NCBI GenBank assembly: GCA_001724265.1
Contig: MEDY01000495.1
Coordinates: forward strand, 1-25,866
Length of the DNA stretch: 25,866 nt
DNA from: Rhizaria sp. SCN 62-66
Taxonomy: Eukaryota; Rhizaria, unplaced
Direction: 5' to 3'
Part shown: positions 19,526 through 25,866 of the stretch, piece by piece
Position numbering within the stretch: position 1 is the stretch's first letter
Layout of the letters: every line of letters begins with the position of its first letter
Notes under the pieces: generated by a model
Told to the model about the DNA's origin: nothing
Database searches by the model: none
Seen by the model: only the letters and a program-made list of their open reading frames with translations
Made by a program: the position numbers and the translations under genes

Positions 19526-19563
19526 CGCGCTCACTTCGACTGGCTGAGCGCGCGATCGATCGC
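19526..19563. repeat. Hairpin and palindrome just after the transporter stop
   Basis: CGCGCTCA (19526-19533) and TGAGCGCG (19545-19552) form an 8-bp stem with an 11-base loop, followed at once by the 12-bp self-complementary GCGATCGATCGC (19552-19563). They lie 30-67 bases after the stop codon. A role in 3'-end formation is only a guess. Confidence 0.7.
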
Positions 19564-20466
19564 TTGGTTTCAACTCACGGTCACATTTTGACCGTTGTAC
19601 ACACAGTTAGACTCAACAGTCTTTTTGTTTTTATTCTCTTTTATCTTTCACTACCACTACCCCCACCCACGTACTAGTGCGCTCCCTGCGCATTCCGCAC
19701 GGCCGAACCCAGCCTCCTCTCTCGCGCTCGGCTCGCACAGTCTGTTGAGAGGGCTGGCTGTCCACGACGTTGCTGTGCAACACGAATCACGTTGGATTTT
19801 TGTTCTTTTTCGCGTTGCTTTTCCTTGTTAATCGTTTCTTTATAGTTTGTTCACTTTGATTGCCTGTGAATACTTCTTTCATTTTCTTCGTTTGGCGTTT
19901 TCCGACAAATGCCTGCTCGTTTGCTTGTTCGTTTCTTTTTATGTTTTGTTTATTAACTGTCCCTTCTGTTTATTGCTTCCCGTTGACCGCTGCTCGCAGT
20001 CCCCCGACTCCGGCTCTGCTTTGCGTCTCGCCGCCGCCGCCGCCGCTGCCTTCCTTGTTGCTGTCTGCCGCTGCCGGTGCTGCTGTAGCTGTTGCTGCGC
20101 GCCCCTCCGCGTCTCCTCCCACAATCATCCCACCGTTTTCCTCCAATCAACCCTCCATGCCCTGCGCTTTCACACAGCGACACACACACACACCCAGACA
20201 CCGCACGCCTCACTGCCCTGCGCGGCCGTCGGGCATACCATCGTTCGTATGTCCCGTGCCGCACTGCACCGCAGTGTGTCTCCCTGTCTGTGTCTGCGTA
20301 TTTGTGTCCGTAGCGCAGTGTGCTGCCTTCGCCTGCACGTGCTCTATTTTCTATTGTGCGCGGGCGTTTGGCGCACACTGGTGCCGCACTGCTGCTCTGC
20401 TTATTTATGTTGTTGTCAACGTAGTCGTTGTTGCTGCTGTATCGTCCGTCCGCTGACATTGTGTCG

Positions 20467-20510
20467 TCAGTGTGTTACCAGTGTATTGTCAGTGCATTGC
20501 CAGCACACCG
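20467..20510 (+). repeat. Imperfect 11-base tandem repeat (four copies)
   Basis: TCAGTGTGTTA, CCAGTGTATTG, TCAGTGCATTG and CCAGCACACCG follow each other directly. The first three differ at two to three positions; the fourth is more diverged. This is simple-sequence DNA in the gene-free region. Confidence 0.7.
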
Positions 20511-20577
20511 CGCCGGCCGGGACCGGGGTCCGTCCCCAGCCTCTCCCGCCTCGCTTACCCAGGCACCCGCACCGTCC

Positions 20578-20617
20578 CACACACGCACACACACACACAC
20601 ACACACGCACACACGCA
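20578..20617 (+). repeat. (CA)n microsatellite
   Basis: About 40 bases of CA dinucleotides interrupted by three CG units. Further short CA tracts at 20181-20193 and 20651-20661 make the surrounding 500 bases CA-rich on this strand. Confidence 0.95.
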
Positions 20618-21061
20618 GTCCAACGGCAAACAACGACGCCGCTGTCACTGCACACACACAGCACACGCATAGCGCGCGCACAGCGCCACCCGCAACAACA
20701 GCATCGCGACGCGGCGGCGATCTGTGTGCGACAGAGAGACATTGACTGCGGCTGCGCTGTGTCGCGACTGCAGCACGCGCGTCAAACGTTCTATCAGGGG
20801 TTGGGGTGTGCGGGAGAGAGAGGCGCGGAGGCGTGCACTCGGCAAAGCAGGGCGATGCAGCGCGGCGTGACACGCCAGCTGCGAGGCCCATTGCTGTCAT
20901 ATTATCTAGAAAATACACATATCACTAACTATTATGTCTACATTGAGCTGTTCTTTCTCGTATCCGTATCACGATTGCTAATGTATCAAGAGTTATCATT
21001 GTATTTTCTGGCCCGGAGTCGGCCCATCATTGCGAGCTTAAAACACTTATTCATTGCTGCG

Positions 21062-21067
21062 AATAAA
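21062..21067 (+). terminator. Possible plus-strand poly(A) signal AATAAA
   Basis: AATAAA on the plus strand 14 bases before the ISY1 stop, so any plus transcript ending here would overlap the ISY1 3' end. It would be the natural end of a long transporter 3' UTR or a non-coding transcript. Weak on its own. Confidence 0.25.
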
Positions 21068-21080
21068 AGCGACACAATAT

Positions 21081-21918
21081 TCAAGCCGCACTCTCCTTCG
21101 CGTCCGTCTTAGCAGCATTGCCGTCGTCACTGTTGCCGTCGCCGTCGCCGTCGCTGTCACTGTCGGCCATGTTCAGCGCCCCCGCCCGCGCGCGCTCCTC
21201 GGCATCGCGCGCCTGCAGCTCCTCCGCTCGCGCGCGCTCGAGCGCTTGGGCCTCGGCGCGCGCCTCAAGCCGCAGCAGCCGCTCGTCGTCCTCGTCGCGG
21301 AAGCCGTAGTACTCGGCGTCGGCGACCTTGGCCAGCTCGCCGCGCTTGCGCCTCGGCGCCTCAGCCTCGCGCCGCTCGAAGAGCTCGCGCACGCCGGGTA
21401 GGTCCTTAGCGGCGCCGAAGTACAGGTAGCCCTCGGTGCCCAGCGCGCGCCGGCCGTCCTGGTCCACCACGCGCGCGGCGGCGCCCGCGGCGGCGTGGTC
21501 GGGCCCGCCGAGCGCGCGGATCTGCGCCTCCCAATGCGTCTTCTCGCGGAGGCGCTTGTTGATGGCGTCGTTGAGGTCGCGGATTCGGAACTCGCCCAGC
21601 CCGGCGTTCTGGATCGCAGCCACGTCGCGGGAGATCTCGCGGATCACCTGCCGCCGCCAGCGCTCGCACTCGTCCACGTCGGTGCACTCCGAGGCCAGGT
21701 GCGGGCGCCGCTGCGACGCCGCCGGGTTCGCCTTCTCCTCCTGGTTCTTCAGGAAGAGGTTCAGCAAGTCTGTAAGCGTACAAGGGGAATCGCACAATAT
21801 TGAGTCAAAACAGGAGTGGATTCGAAGTGAGCGGTGTTTTAGTGTCAGAGGATGGATATCATTGCGTGGTTTCGTTCGGTGGCGACGTACTGTTAGCCTT
21901 TTCTTGGTTACGGGCCAT
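21081..21918 (-). CDS. ISY1: Pre-mRNA-splicing factor ISY1, two exons
   Basis: Exons 21918-21891 and 21769-21081 join in frame to 239 codons (238 aa plus TGA). Exon 1 reads MARNQEKAN, the family's invariant MARN start; the intron is GTACGT...TTACAG. The Isy1 domain fills residues about 1-165: LLNLFLKNQEEK, RRPHLASEC, WRRQVIREISRDVAAIQNAGLGEFRIRDLN, the INKRLREKTHWEAQIRALGGPD helix, then GYLYFGAAKDLPGVRELF and EYYGFRDEDD. ISY1 is an NTC-associated (Prp19 complex) component of the catalytic spliceosome that stabilises the U2-U6 catalytic RNA region and acts in the nucleus. The C-terminus is a long Ala/Glu/Arg helix and an acidic DSDSDGDGDGNSDD tail, shorter than in human (285 aa). It lies divergent to HslV and convergent with the gene-free region. 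Identification is very secure. Confidence 0.96.
21770..21890 (-). other. Intron of ISY1
   Basis: 121-base intron with donor GTACGT and acceptor CGCTTACAG, interrupting the gene after nine codons and one base. It is AT-rich relative to the exons. ACACTAAAAC or TTGACTCAAT are branch-site candidates. Splicing creates AAC (A plus AC) and restores the conserved MARN...LLN start. Confidence 0.92.
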
Positions 21919-22672
21919 TGACCTTGCTGCGAGGTGCGAAGTTGGGTGGGCGCAACACGGGTGTACAGAAAGAAGAACGAGGAAATTACAAAATTGTTAA
22001 GTGATTAAGAAAATAAAAAGTGATATTAATACACAAGAGCGTCATGATGTGTTATAAAACCGTATTTGGAGAGCTGGGTATGAGTCCGAATGTTGTTGTC
22101 CGTTGAGGCAGAGGTAGACCAGCAGTGCTAGGAAAAGTCGAACAAAAAAGAGGATAGTTTGCGCGACAGGAATCGTCGAAGAAACGTGTTCAAAGAAATC
22201 CGAATAATATATCACGGTTTCAATTCGGTCATCTTTTTAGACAATATGACTTGGTCAGGTTCGAAAGTTACATGCGATATTCGATGGCCCACTTTGACTT
22301 CGGTTCTGCTGTGTGGCCGGCTGCATGTTGGATCTGTGGTCTAGGTTTCTTTTCATGTACCACACTTTAGGAAACGACGATGTATTAGTATGCTTGCCGT
22401 TGTACCGTATATGCGACTGTGTAGAATCCAGATATCGTGCCAAACGCTCTCCAGACCTCGTAAAATCATGTCTATATCTCGAAATTACTTTGTCCTATCA
22501 CGTACTCGAGTCTAGACCCACCTATCTCCGACGACATATATCTCACGTATACTAAAAGCGATTGAAACAAAACTTACAAATCAACAACCAAACTGTGTTA
22601 TGTATCTGTTTTCTATAGGTTTAGCTTTAACCGCGTTTGTTTACCTCTTCCGAGCCAGAACATCCTTGACCA
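21919..22672. other. Divergent promoter region, ISY1 / HslV
   Basis: About 750 AT-rich bases between two start codons pointing apart. It must hold both promoters. The 60 bases before the HslV ATG are pyrimidine-rich (GTTTGTTTACCTCTTCC). Frames here are short and unlike the neighbours in base use. No RNA gene, repeat or TATA box was recognised. Confidence 0.6.
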
Positions 22673-23587
22673 ATGCTGTCGCAGCTGCGCTTCACCGCCC
22701 GCGGCGCCCACGTACTGCGCCCCACGCTGCGCCCGCTGCTCCCCTTCTCCTCGCCTCTGCTTACGGCCCCCGCGCGACGCTACTACCCTGCCGAGCTGGC
22801 TGACATTGGCGGCGACACCCGGCCCCGTCGCAGCTCCAACAGCAACAGCAGAGGCTACCACACTGTGGGCATGGGCCTCGACATGGCCGGCGACTATGGC
22901 CACAGCTACGGCCACGGCCACGGCGGCGACAGCGGCGGCGCGCCGAGGTGGCGCGCGACGACGATCCTGGCGGTGCGCAAGGCGGGCCGCGTGGTGGTCA
23001 TCGGCGACGGCCAGGTCTCGCTGGGTGCGAGCGTGGTCAAGCCCAACGCGCGCAAGGTGCGCCGCATCGGCGGCGGCGCCGTTGTCGTTGGCTTCGCGGG
23101 CGCCACGGCCGACGCGTTCACGCTACTGGAGCGGCTCGAGGCCAAGGTCGATGAGTTCCCCGGCCAGTTACTGCGCGCGGGCGTTGAGACGGCGAAGCTG
23201 TGGCGCACGGACAAGTACCTCAAGCACCTGGAGGCGATGCTCATCGCGGCCGACGAACACGTGTCGATCTGTCTCACGGGCAACGGCGACGTTATCGAGC
23301 CGCACGACGGGCTGCTTGCCATCGGCTCGGGCGGCAACTACGCGCTTGCCGCGGCGCGCGCGCTGGTGGACGTGCCGGGGCAGGACGCGCTGGCGATCGC
23401 GCGCAAGGCCATGGGCGTCGCGGCCGACATGTGCGTCTACACCAACCACAACTGGGTCATCGAGGAGATCGAGATCACGGCCAAGGCCCGGGGCGAGAGC
23501 GAGGAGGCCGCCAAGGAGGGCGACGTGCTGAGCAAGGGCGGCGCCGAGGGCGCTAGCAAGGACGGCGGCGCGGCCGAGAACAAGTGA
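22673..23587 (+). CDS. hslV: Mitochondrial HslV (ClpQ) protease subunit
   Basis: 304 aa. HslV is the threonine protease of the HslVU (ClpYQ) ATP-dependent protease, a two-ring dodecamer fed by the HslU unfoldase. Residues 1-38 are Arg/Leu/Ser-rich with no acidic residue and look like a mitochondrial presequence. A Gly/His-rich stretch follows (residues 61-90, [10 protein letters not shown]). The protease domain starts at T96 (TTILAVRK). Numbered from that Thr, the catalytic set falls exactly at family positions: T1, D17 in GDGQ, K33 in KVRR and S124 in IGSGG, with [24 protein letters not shown] and CVYTNHN also conserved. The C-terminus extends some 35-40 residues beyond the bacterial end, as a charged Lys/Glu/Gly tail. 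In eukaryotes HslV is known from various protists and is thought to come from the mitochondrial ancestor. Single exon; ATG 22673 is the first in frame. Confidence 0.95.
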   Translation: MLSQLRFTARGAHVLRPTLRPLLPFSSPLLTAPARRYYPAELADIGGDTRPRRSSNSNSRGYHTVGMGLDMAGDYGHSYGHGHGGDSGGAPRWRATTILAVRKAGRVVVIGDGQVSLGASVVKPNARKVRRIGGGAVVVGFAGATADAFTLLERLEAKVDEFPGQLLRAGVETAKLWRTDKYLKHLEAMLIAADEHVSICLTGNGDVIEPHDGLLAIGSGGNYALAAARALVDVPGQDALAIARKAMGVAADMCVYTNHNWVIEEIEITAKARGESEEAAKEGDVLSKGGAEGASKDGGAAENK

Positions 23588-24080
23588 GCGCACAGTGAGG
23601 TGTTCAAGTTGCGATGATACGGGCCAGTCGTTTTAAGTAAGGCTCAGCGAGTGATAGTGGCAATGTTTAAGTCAAATACACAAGTATATCAATAGAGATG
23701 AAGTAGTGCAGTGTAGTTGTTAGTTACTCACAAAAAATAAGAACGTGCGCAGATATAGCTGCATGTGAAGTTGCTTTGTCACATAATATCCTTTATGTGG
23801 TGGGCTGTGATCAAAGCAAGGTGTTTGAAAATTGTTATTTTCAAGATCGCACAACTCATTGATATTTCCGTTAGGCAAGATTTCCGCCAAGTGTGACATT
23901 AAACACTGTGACTTGCACATGATCTCTTTATTATTCACTCTAACACTCACGTCAACACTCAATATCTCAATCCCCCAACAGTGGTAGCCAAGAAGGCAAT
24001 TTGGTCACGTTTCTCTGACACACCCATTGCCAAAAGCCGGAACCCCGCACTCACGCTCTCTGTGAGCCCACCACACGCCG
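23588..24080. other. AT-rich intergenic region between HslV and the IQ-motif gene
   Basis: About 490 bases between two plus-strand genes. It contains a small hairpin (TTGAAAAT at 23825-23832 pairing with 23837-23844) and a minus-strand open frame (23720-23962) discussed separately. The 100 bases before 24081 turn GC-moderate. No RNA gene was recognised. Confidence 0.5.
23720..23962 (-). CDS. Uncertain small minus-strand open frame
   Basis: An open frame of up to 80 codons with no ATG at its 5' end; the first in-frame ATG would leave about 66 codons (MCKSQCLMSHLAEILPNGN...). It is AT-rich with A/T-ending codons, quite unlike every other gene in the window. The composition (LAEILPNGNINELCDLENNNF) looks protein-like, but no family is recognised. 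It could be an exon of an unrecognised gene, a decayed insertion, or chance. Listed for completeness only. Confidence 0.12.
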   Translation of the reverse strand: MSVDVSVRVNNKEIMCKSQCLMSHLAEILPNGNINELCDLENNNFQTPCFDHSPPHKGYYVTKQLHMQLYLRTFLFFVSN

Positions 24081-25866
24081 ATGCAACAGCCCCCGTTGTA
24101 CCCGTTTGCGCCGTCCACGCCCCCGCGCCCGCCGGTGCCCCGCTCGGCGTCGGCATCATCGTCGTCGTCGACTGTGCCGCTGTCGGCGCATCTCGCCGCC
24201 TCGCCCTCCTACGCCTCCGCGCGCTCCGGCCCGCTGGCCGGCTACAACGCCGGCGACACGCTCGCGATTGGCGCTGGCATGCTCTCGCTGTCCGCGCTGT
24301 TCCCCGACCCCTGGTCCGTCCCGCTCTCCTCACTCCTGTCATCGCTGCAGCACGCAACGGCCGCATCCGCGTCCTCAGCGTCTTTGAGCAGCGGCTCCGC
24401 GCCGCCCAGCGCCCGCGCGCGCGTCCCCACGCCCGTGGCCGAGGGCCCCGGCTCTGCGGCCGCTGGCGGTGGCGCTGGCGCGGGCACGGGACTGTCGTCC
24501 GAGGCGGACTGGCTGGCGTGGGAAGGCGGGCACCTGCTCGACGCGCTCGCGCGCCTGGCTCTCGCGCGCCACCTTGACTCCGAGCGCGTGTCATTCGCGC
24601 TCGCCACGCCCCCGCACCCGCCCGCGCCCGCGGCCCTCGCGGGCTCCGGCACCAGGGTCAGCAGAGCCGGCGCTGCTGCCTCGTCCGCCGCTGCCTTGAG
24701 CGCCACTGCCTCGGCTAGTCCGTCGGCGCGGTGGCCGGTGTTCCCCGCGTCGGCGCTGGCCCGCGAGCGCGCGCTTGAGACGCTGCGCGTGGCCCAGGAG
24801 GACACGCTGCTGGAGCAGCTGTACCTTGCCGCGCTCACCGCACCCGGCCACGCGCTGCCTGCCGCCGTCGCCGCGCACGTCGCCGCGCCCTCGCCGCTCG
24901 CGCTCCCCGCGCTCGGCGGCAGCCATAATACGGGGGCGGGCGCGACGCACGACGAGCTGTGGGTGCAGGCACTGCGCACCGCGAGCTCAGGGCTGCCGCG
25001 CCCACCCGCCGCGCTGCTGCCTGCGGGCTACAGCGCGCCCCCACACGGCGCCAACCCGGGCCCCGCCGTCGTCGCCGCCGCCGCCGCCGCCGCCGCTGCC
25101 GCAGCCGCAGCCGCAACAGGGACCGCCGTTGCGGTGGCAGGCTCGGGCGCGGTGGCGGCGGCGTACTCGCCGGCAGCGCGGCTGCCCGCCAGCGCGCCGC
25201 CGCTGCTGCAGCCCGTCGGCGACTGGGCTGACCCCGCCGCGCTCGACGCCCTCCGCGCGCCGGCAGCCACGGCCGCCAAACAGCCCCGAGAGCATGGGCC
25301 GCAGGCTGGCGCTGCGGTGGAGCCGCGGTGGGCGCCGCTGGCGTCGCGCGCGGACCTGCGTCCGCTGGAGTCCCGGCTCTCCGCCGCCGCTGCCAGCGCA
25401 GCCGTGGACAGTGGCCGTGGCAGCGGCAGTGGCGGCGGTGTGGCGTGGGGCGGGATCGACGTGTACGAGGCCGCGGCGGGGCACGTGCTGGCCTCGGAGC
25501 AGGCCTTCCTGCGCGCGATGATTACAGCCGCGCGCGTGCAGCCGGGCGCGCCCGCCGCGGCGGCTTTCTCGCTTGTGCTAGGCAACGTCACGCGCGCGCG
25601 CCAGCGCTACGCCGCCGTGCTCGCCGCGCTTGCCCGCGCCACCGAGCCTGAGAGCACGGAAGACTCGGGCAGAAGCGGCGCCGACAGCGCGGCCGGGGGC
25701 GGCGGTACTGGCGGCGACGTGGCCGGGACAGATGGCGGCAGCAGCGACAGCGCGGAGGTGCCGTCGCGGCTGCCGCAGCTGCGCCAGCGCCACGCCGCGA
25801 GCGTGCTCCAGCGGGCCGCGCGCGCATTCATCTTCCGCCTCCGCTGCGCGCGCGCCGCCGCGGCCC
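24081..25866 (+). CDS. Ala/Ser/Pro-rich protein with IQ-like motif, 5' part
   Basis: An open frame of 595 codons runs from ATG 24081 through the right edge; TGA at 24063-24065 lies in frame just upstream, so this is the first possible start. Residues 1-45 are Pro/Ser-rich (MQQPPLYPFAPSTPPRPPVP). A middle part contains short helical segments among Ala-rich linkers: WLAWEGGHLLDALARLALARHLD (about 155-178), ARERALETLRVAQEDTLLEQLYLAAL (about 230-255), VYEAAAGHVLASEQAFLRAMITAA (about 463-486) and ARQRYAAVLAALARA (about 505-520). A poly-Ala run follows at 333-347. Near residue 576 the sequence LQRAARAFIFRLR fits the calmodulin-binding IQ consensus (IQxxxRGxxxR) apart from Leu for Ile and Ala for Gly, suggesting that further IQ repeats may lie beyond the window. 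I do not recognise the family. Codon use matches the other GC-rich genes. Confidence 0.75.
   Translation, partial: MQQPPLYPFAPSTPPRPPVPRSASASSSSSTVPLSAHLAASPSYASARSGPLAGYNAGDTLAIGAGMLSLSALFPDPWSVPLSSLLSSLQHATAASASSASLSSGSAPPSARARVPTPVAEGPGSAAAGGGAGAGTGLSSEADWLAWEGGHLLDALARLALARHLDSERVSFALATPPHPPAPAALAGSGTRVSRAGAAASSAAALSATASASPSARWPVFPASALARERALETLRVAQEDTLLEQLYLAALTAPGHALPAAVAAHVAAPSPLALPALGGSHNTGAGATHDELWVQALRTASSGLPRPPAALLPAGYSAPPHGANPGPAVVAAAAAAAAAAAAAATGTAVAVAGSGAVAAAYSPAARLPASAPPLLQPVGDWADPAALDALRAPAATAAKQPREHGPQAGAAVEPRWAPLASRADLRPLESRLSAAAASAAVDSGRGSGSGGGVAWGGIDVYEAAAGHVLASEQAFLRAMITAARVQPGAPAAAAFSLVLGNVTRARQRYAAVLAALARATEPESTEDSGRSGADSAAGGGGTGGDVAGTDGGSSDSAEVPSRLPQLRQRHAASVLQRAARAFIFRLRCARAAAA

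Larger units (their letters stand above)
19497..21080. other. 1.6-kb pyrimidine/CA-rich region without a convincing gene
   Basis: Between the transporter stop and the ISY1 stop. It is C- and T-rich on the plus strand, with T-rich runs (19620-20000), GCTGCTGY runs (20040-20100) and CA microsatellites (20171-20193, 20578-20617, 20651-20661). Open frames exist (for example plus 19847-21112) but they are Cys/Leu/Phe and Thr/His repeats with no family resemblance and a codon pattern unlike neighbouring genes. A plus-strand AATAAA at 21062-21067 could end a long 3' UTR or an unannotated non-coding transcript. Confidence 0.5.

Noticed and set aside
20428-20760. CA-rich tract as a CRISPR-like or coding repeat array
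   Set aside because: The units are dinucleotide or diverged 11-mers without spacers; this is a eukaryotic microsatellite.
19847-21112. 421-codon plus-strand frame in the gene-free region
   Set aside because: Composed of Cys/Leu/Phe runs and CA-repeat-derived Thr/His; it overlaps the ISY1 3' end and has no family resemblance.
22255-22290. GGTTCGAAAG as a tRNA B box
   Set aside because: No matching A box, acceptor stem or cloverleaf could be built around it.

Overview
The window is nuclear DNA of a eukaryotic microbe (protist), not bacterial. The evidence is spliceosomal introns with GT...AG borders, a 40S ribosomal protein, a splicing factor, a PP4 phosphatase subunit, an SLC35F-type transporter and a mitochondrially targeted HslV. 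Coding DNA is extremely GC-rich, with long Ala, Gly and Ser tracts, while most intergenic DNA is AT-rich, so gene edges can be seen by eye. An HslV gene argues against an animal, fungus or land plant. I cannot name the lineage; a heterotrophic protist with a very GC-rich genome is as far as the sequence takes me.

Layout. 1-352 (+): the 3' end of the ribosomal protein SA (uS2) gene. 896-2152 (+): a three-exon gene for a FYV7/CCDC59-like rRNA-processing protein. 2153-2558: a convergent intergenic gap with two perfect hairpins. 2559-about 3326 or beyond (-): a MORN-repeat protein with an unresolved 5' end. 4000-15346 (-): one enormous gene for a PPP4R1-like PP4 regulatory subunit, with HEAT repeats separated by very long Ala-rich inserts; its reading frame is broken twice by apparent one-base shifts. 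15347-16433: divergent intergenic region. 16434-19496 (+): an SLC35F5-like ten-helix transporter with a very long cytosolic loop and tail. 19497-21080: 1.6 kb of pyrimidine- and CA-rich DNA without a convincing gene. 21081-21918 (-): the two-exon splicing factor ISY1. 21919-22672: divergent intergenic region. 22673-23587 (+): mitochondrial HslV. 24081 to the right edge (+): the 5' part of an Ala/Ser-rich protein with an IQ-like motif.

These are mostly independent housekeeping genes (translation, ribosome biogenesis, splicing, phosphatase regulation, transport, mitochondrial proteolysis). I see no operon-like system, mobile element, CRISPR array, tRNA or rRNA. The points most worth a second look are the broken frame of the giant PPP4R1 gene, the in-frame TAG or possible 5' intron of the MORN gene, the near-perfect hairpins between convergent genes, the shared GTACGT intron donor with introns placed just after the start codon, and HslV with long N- and C-terminal additions.
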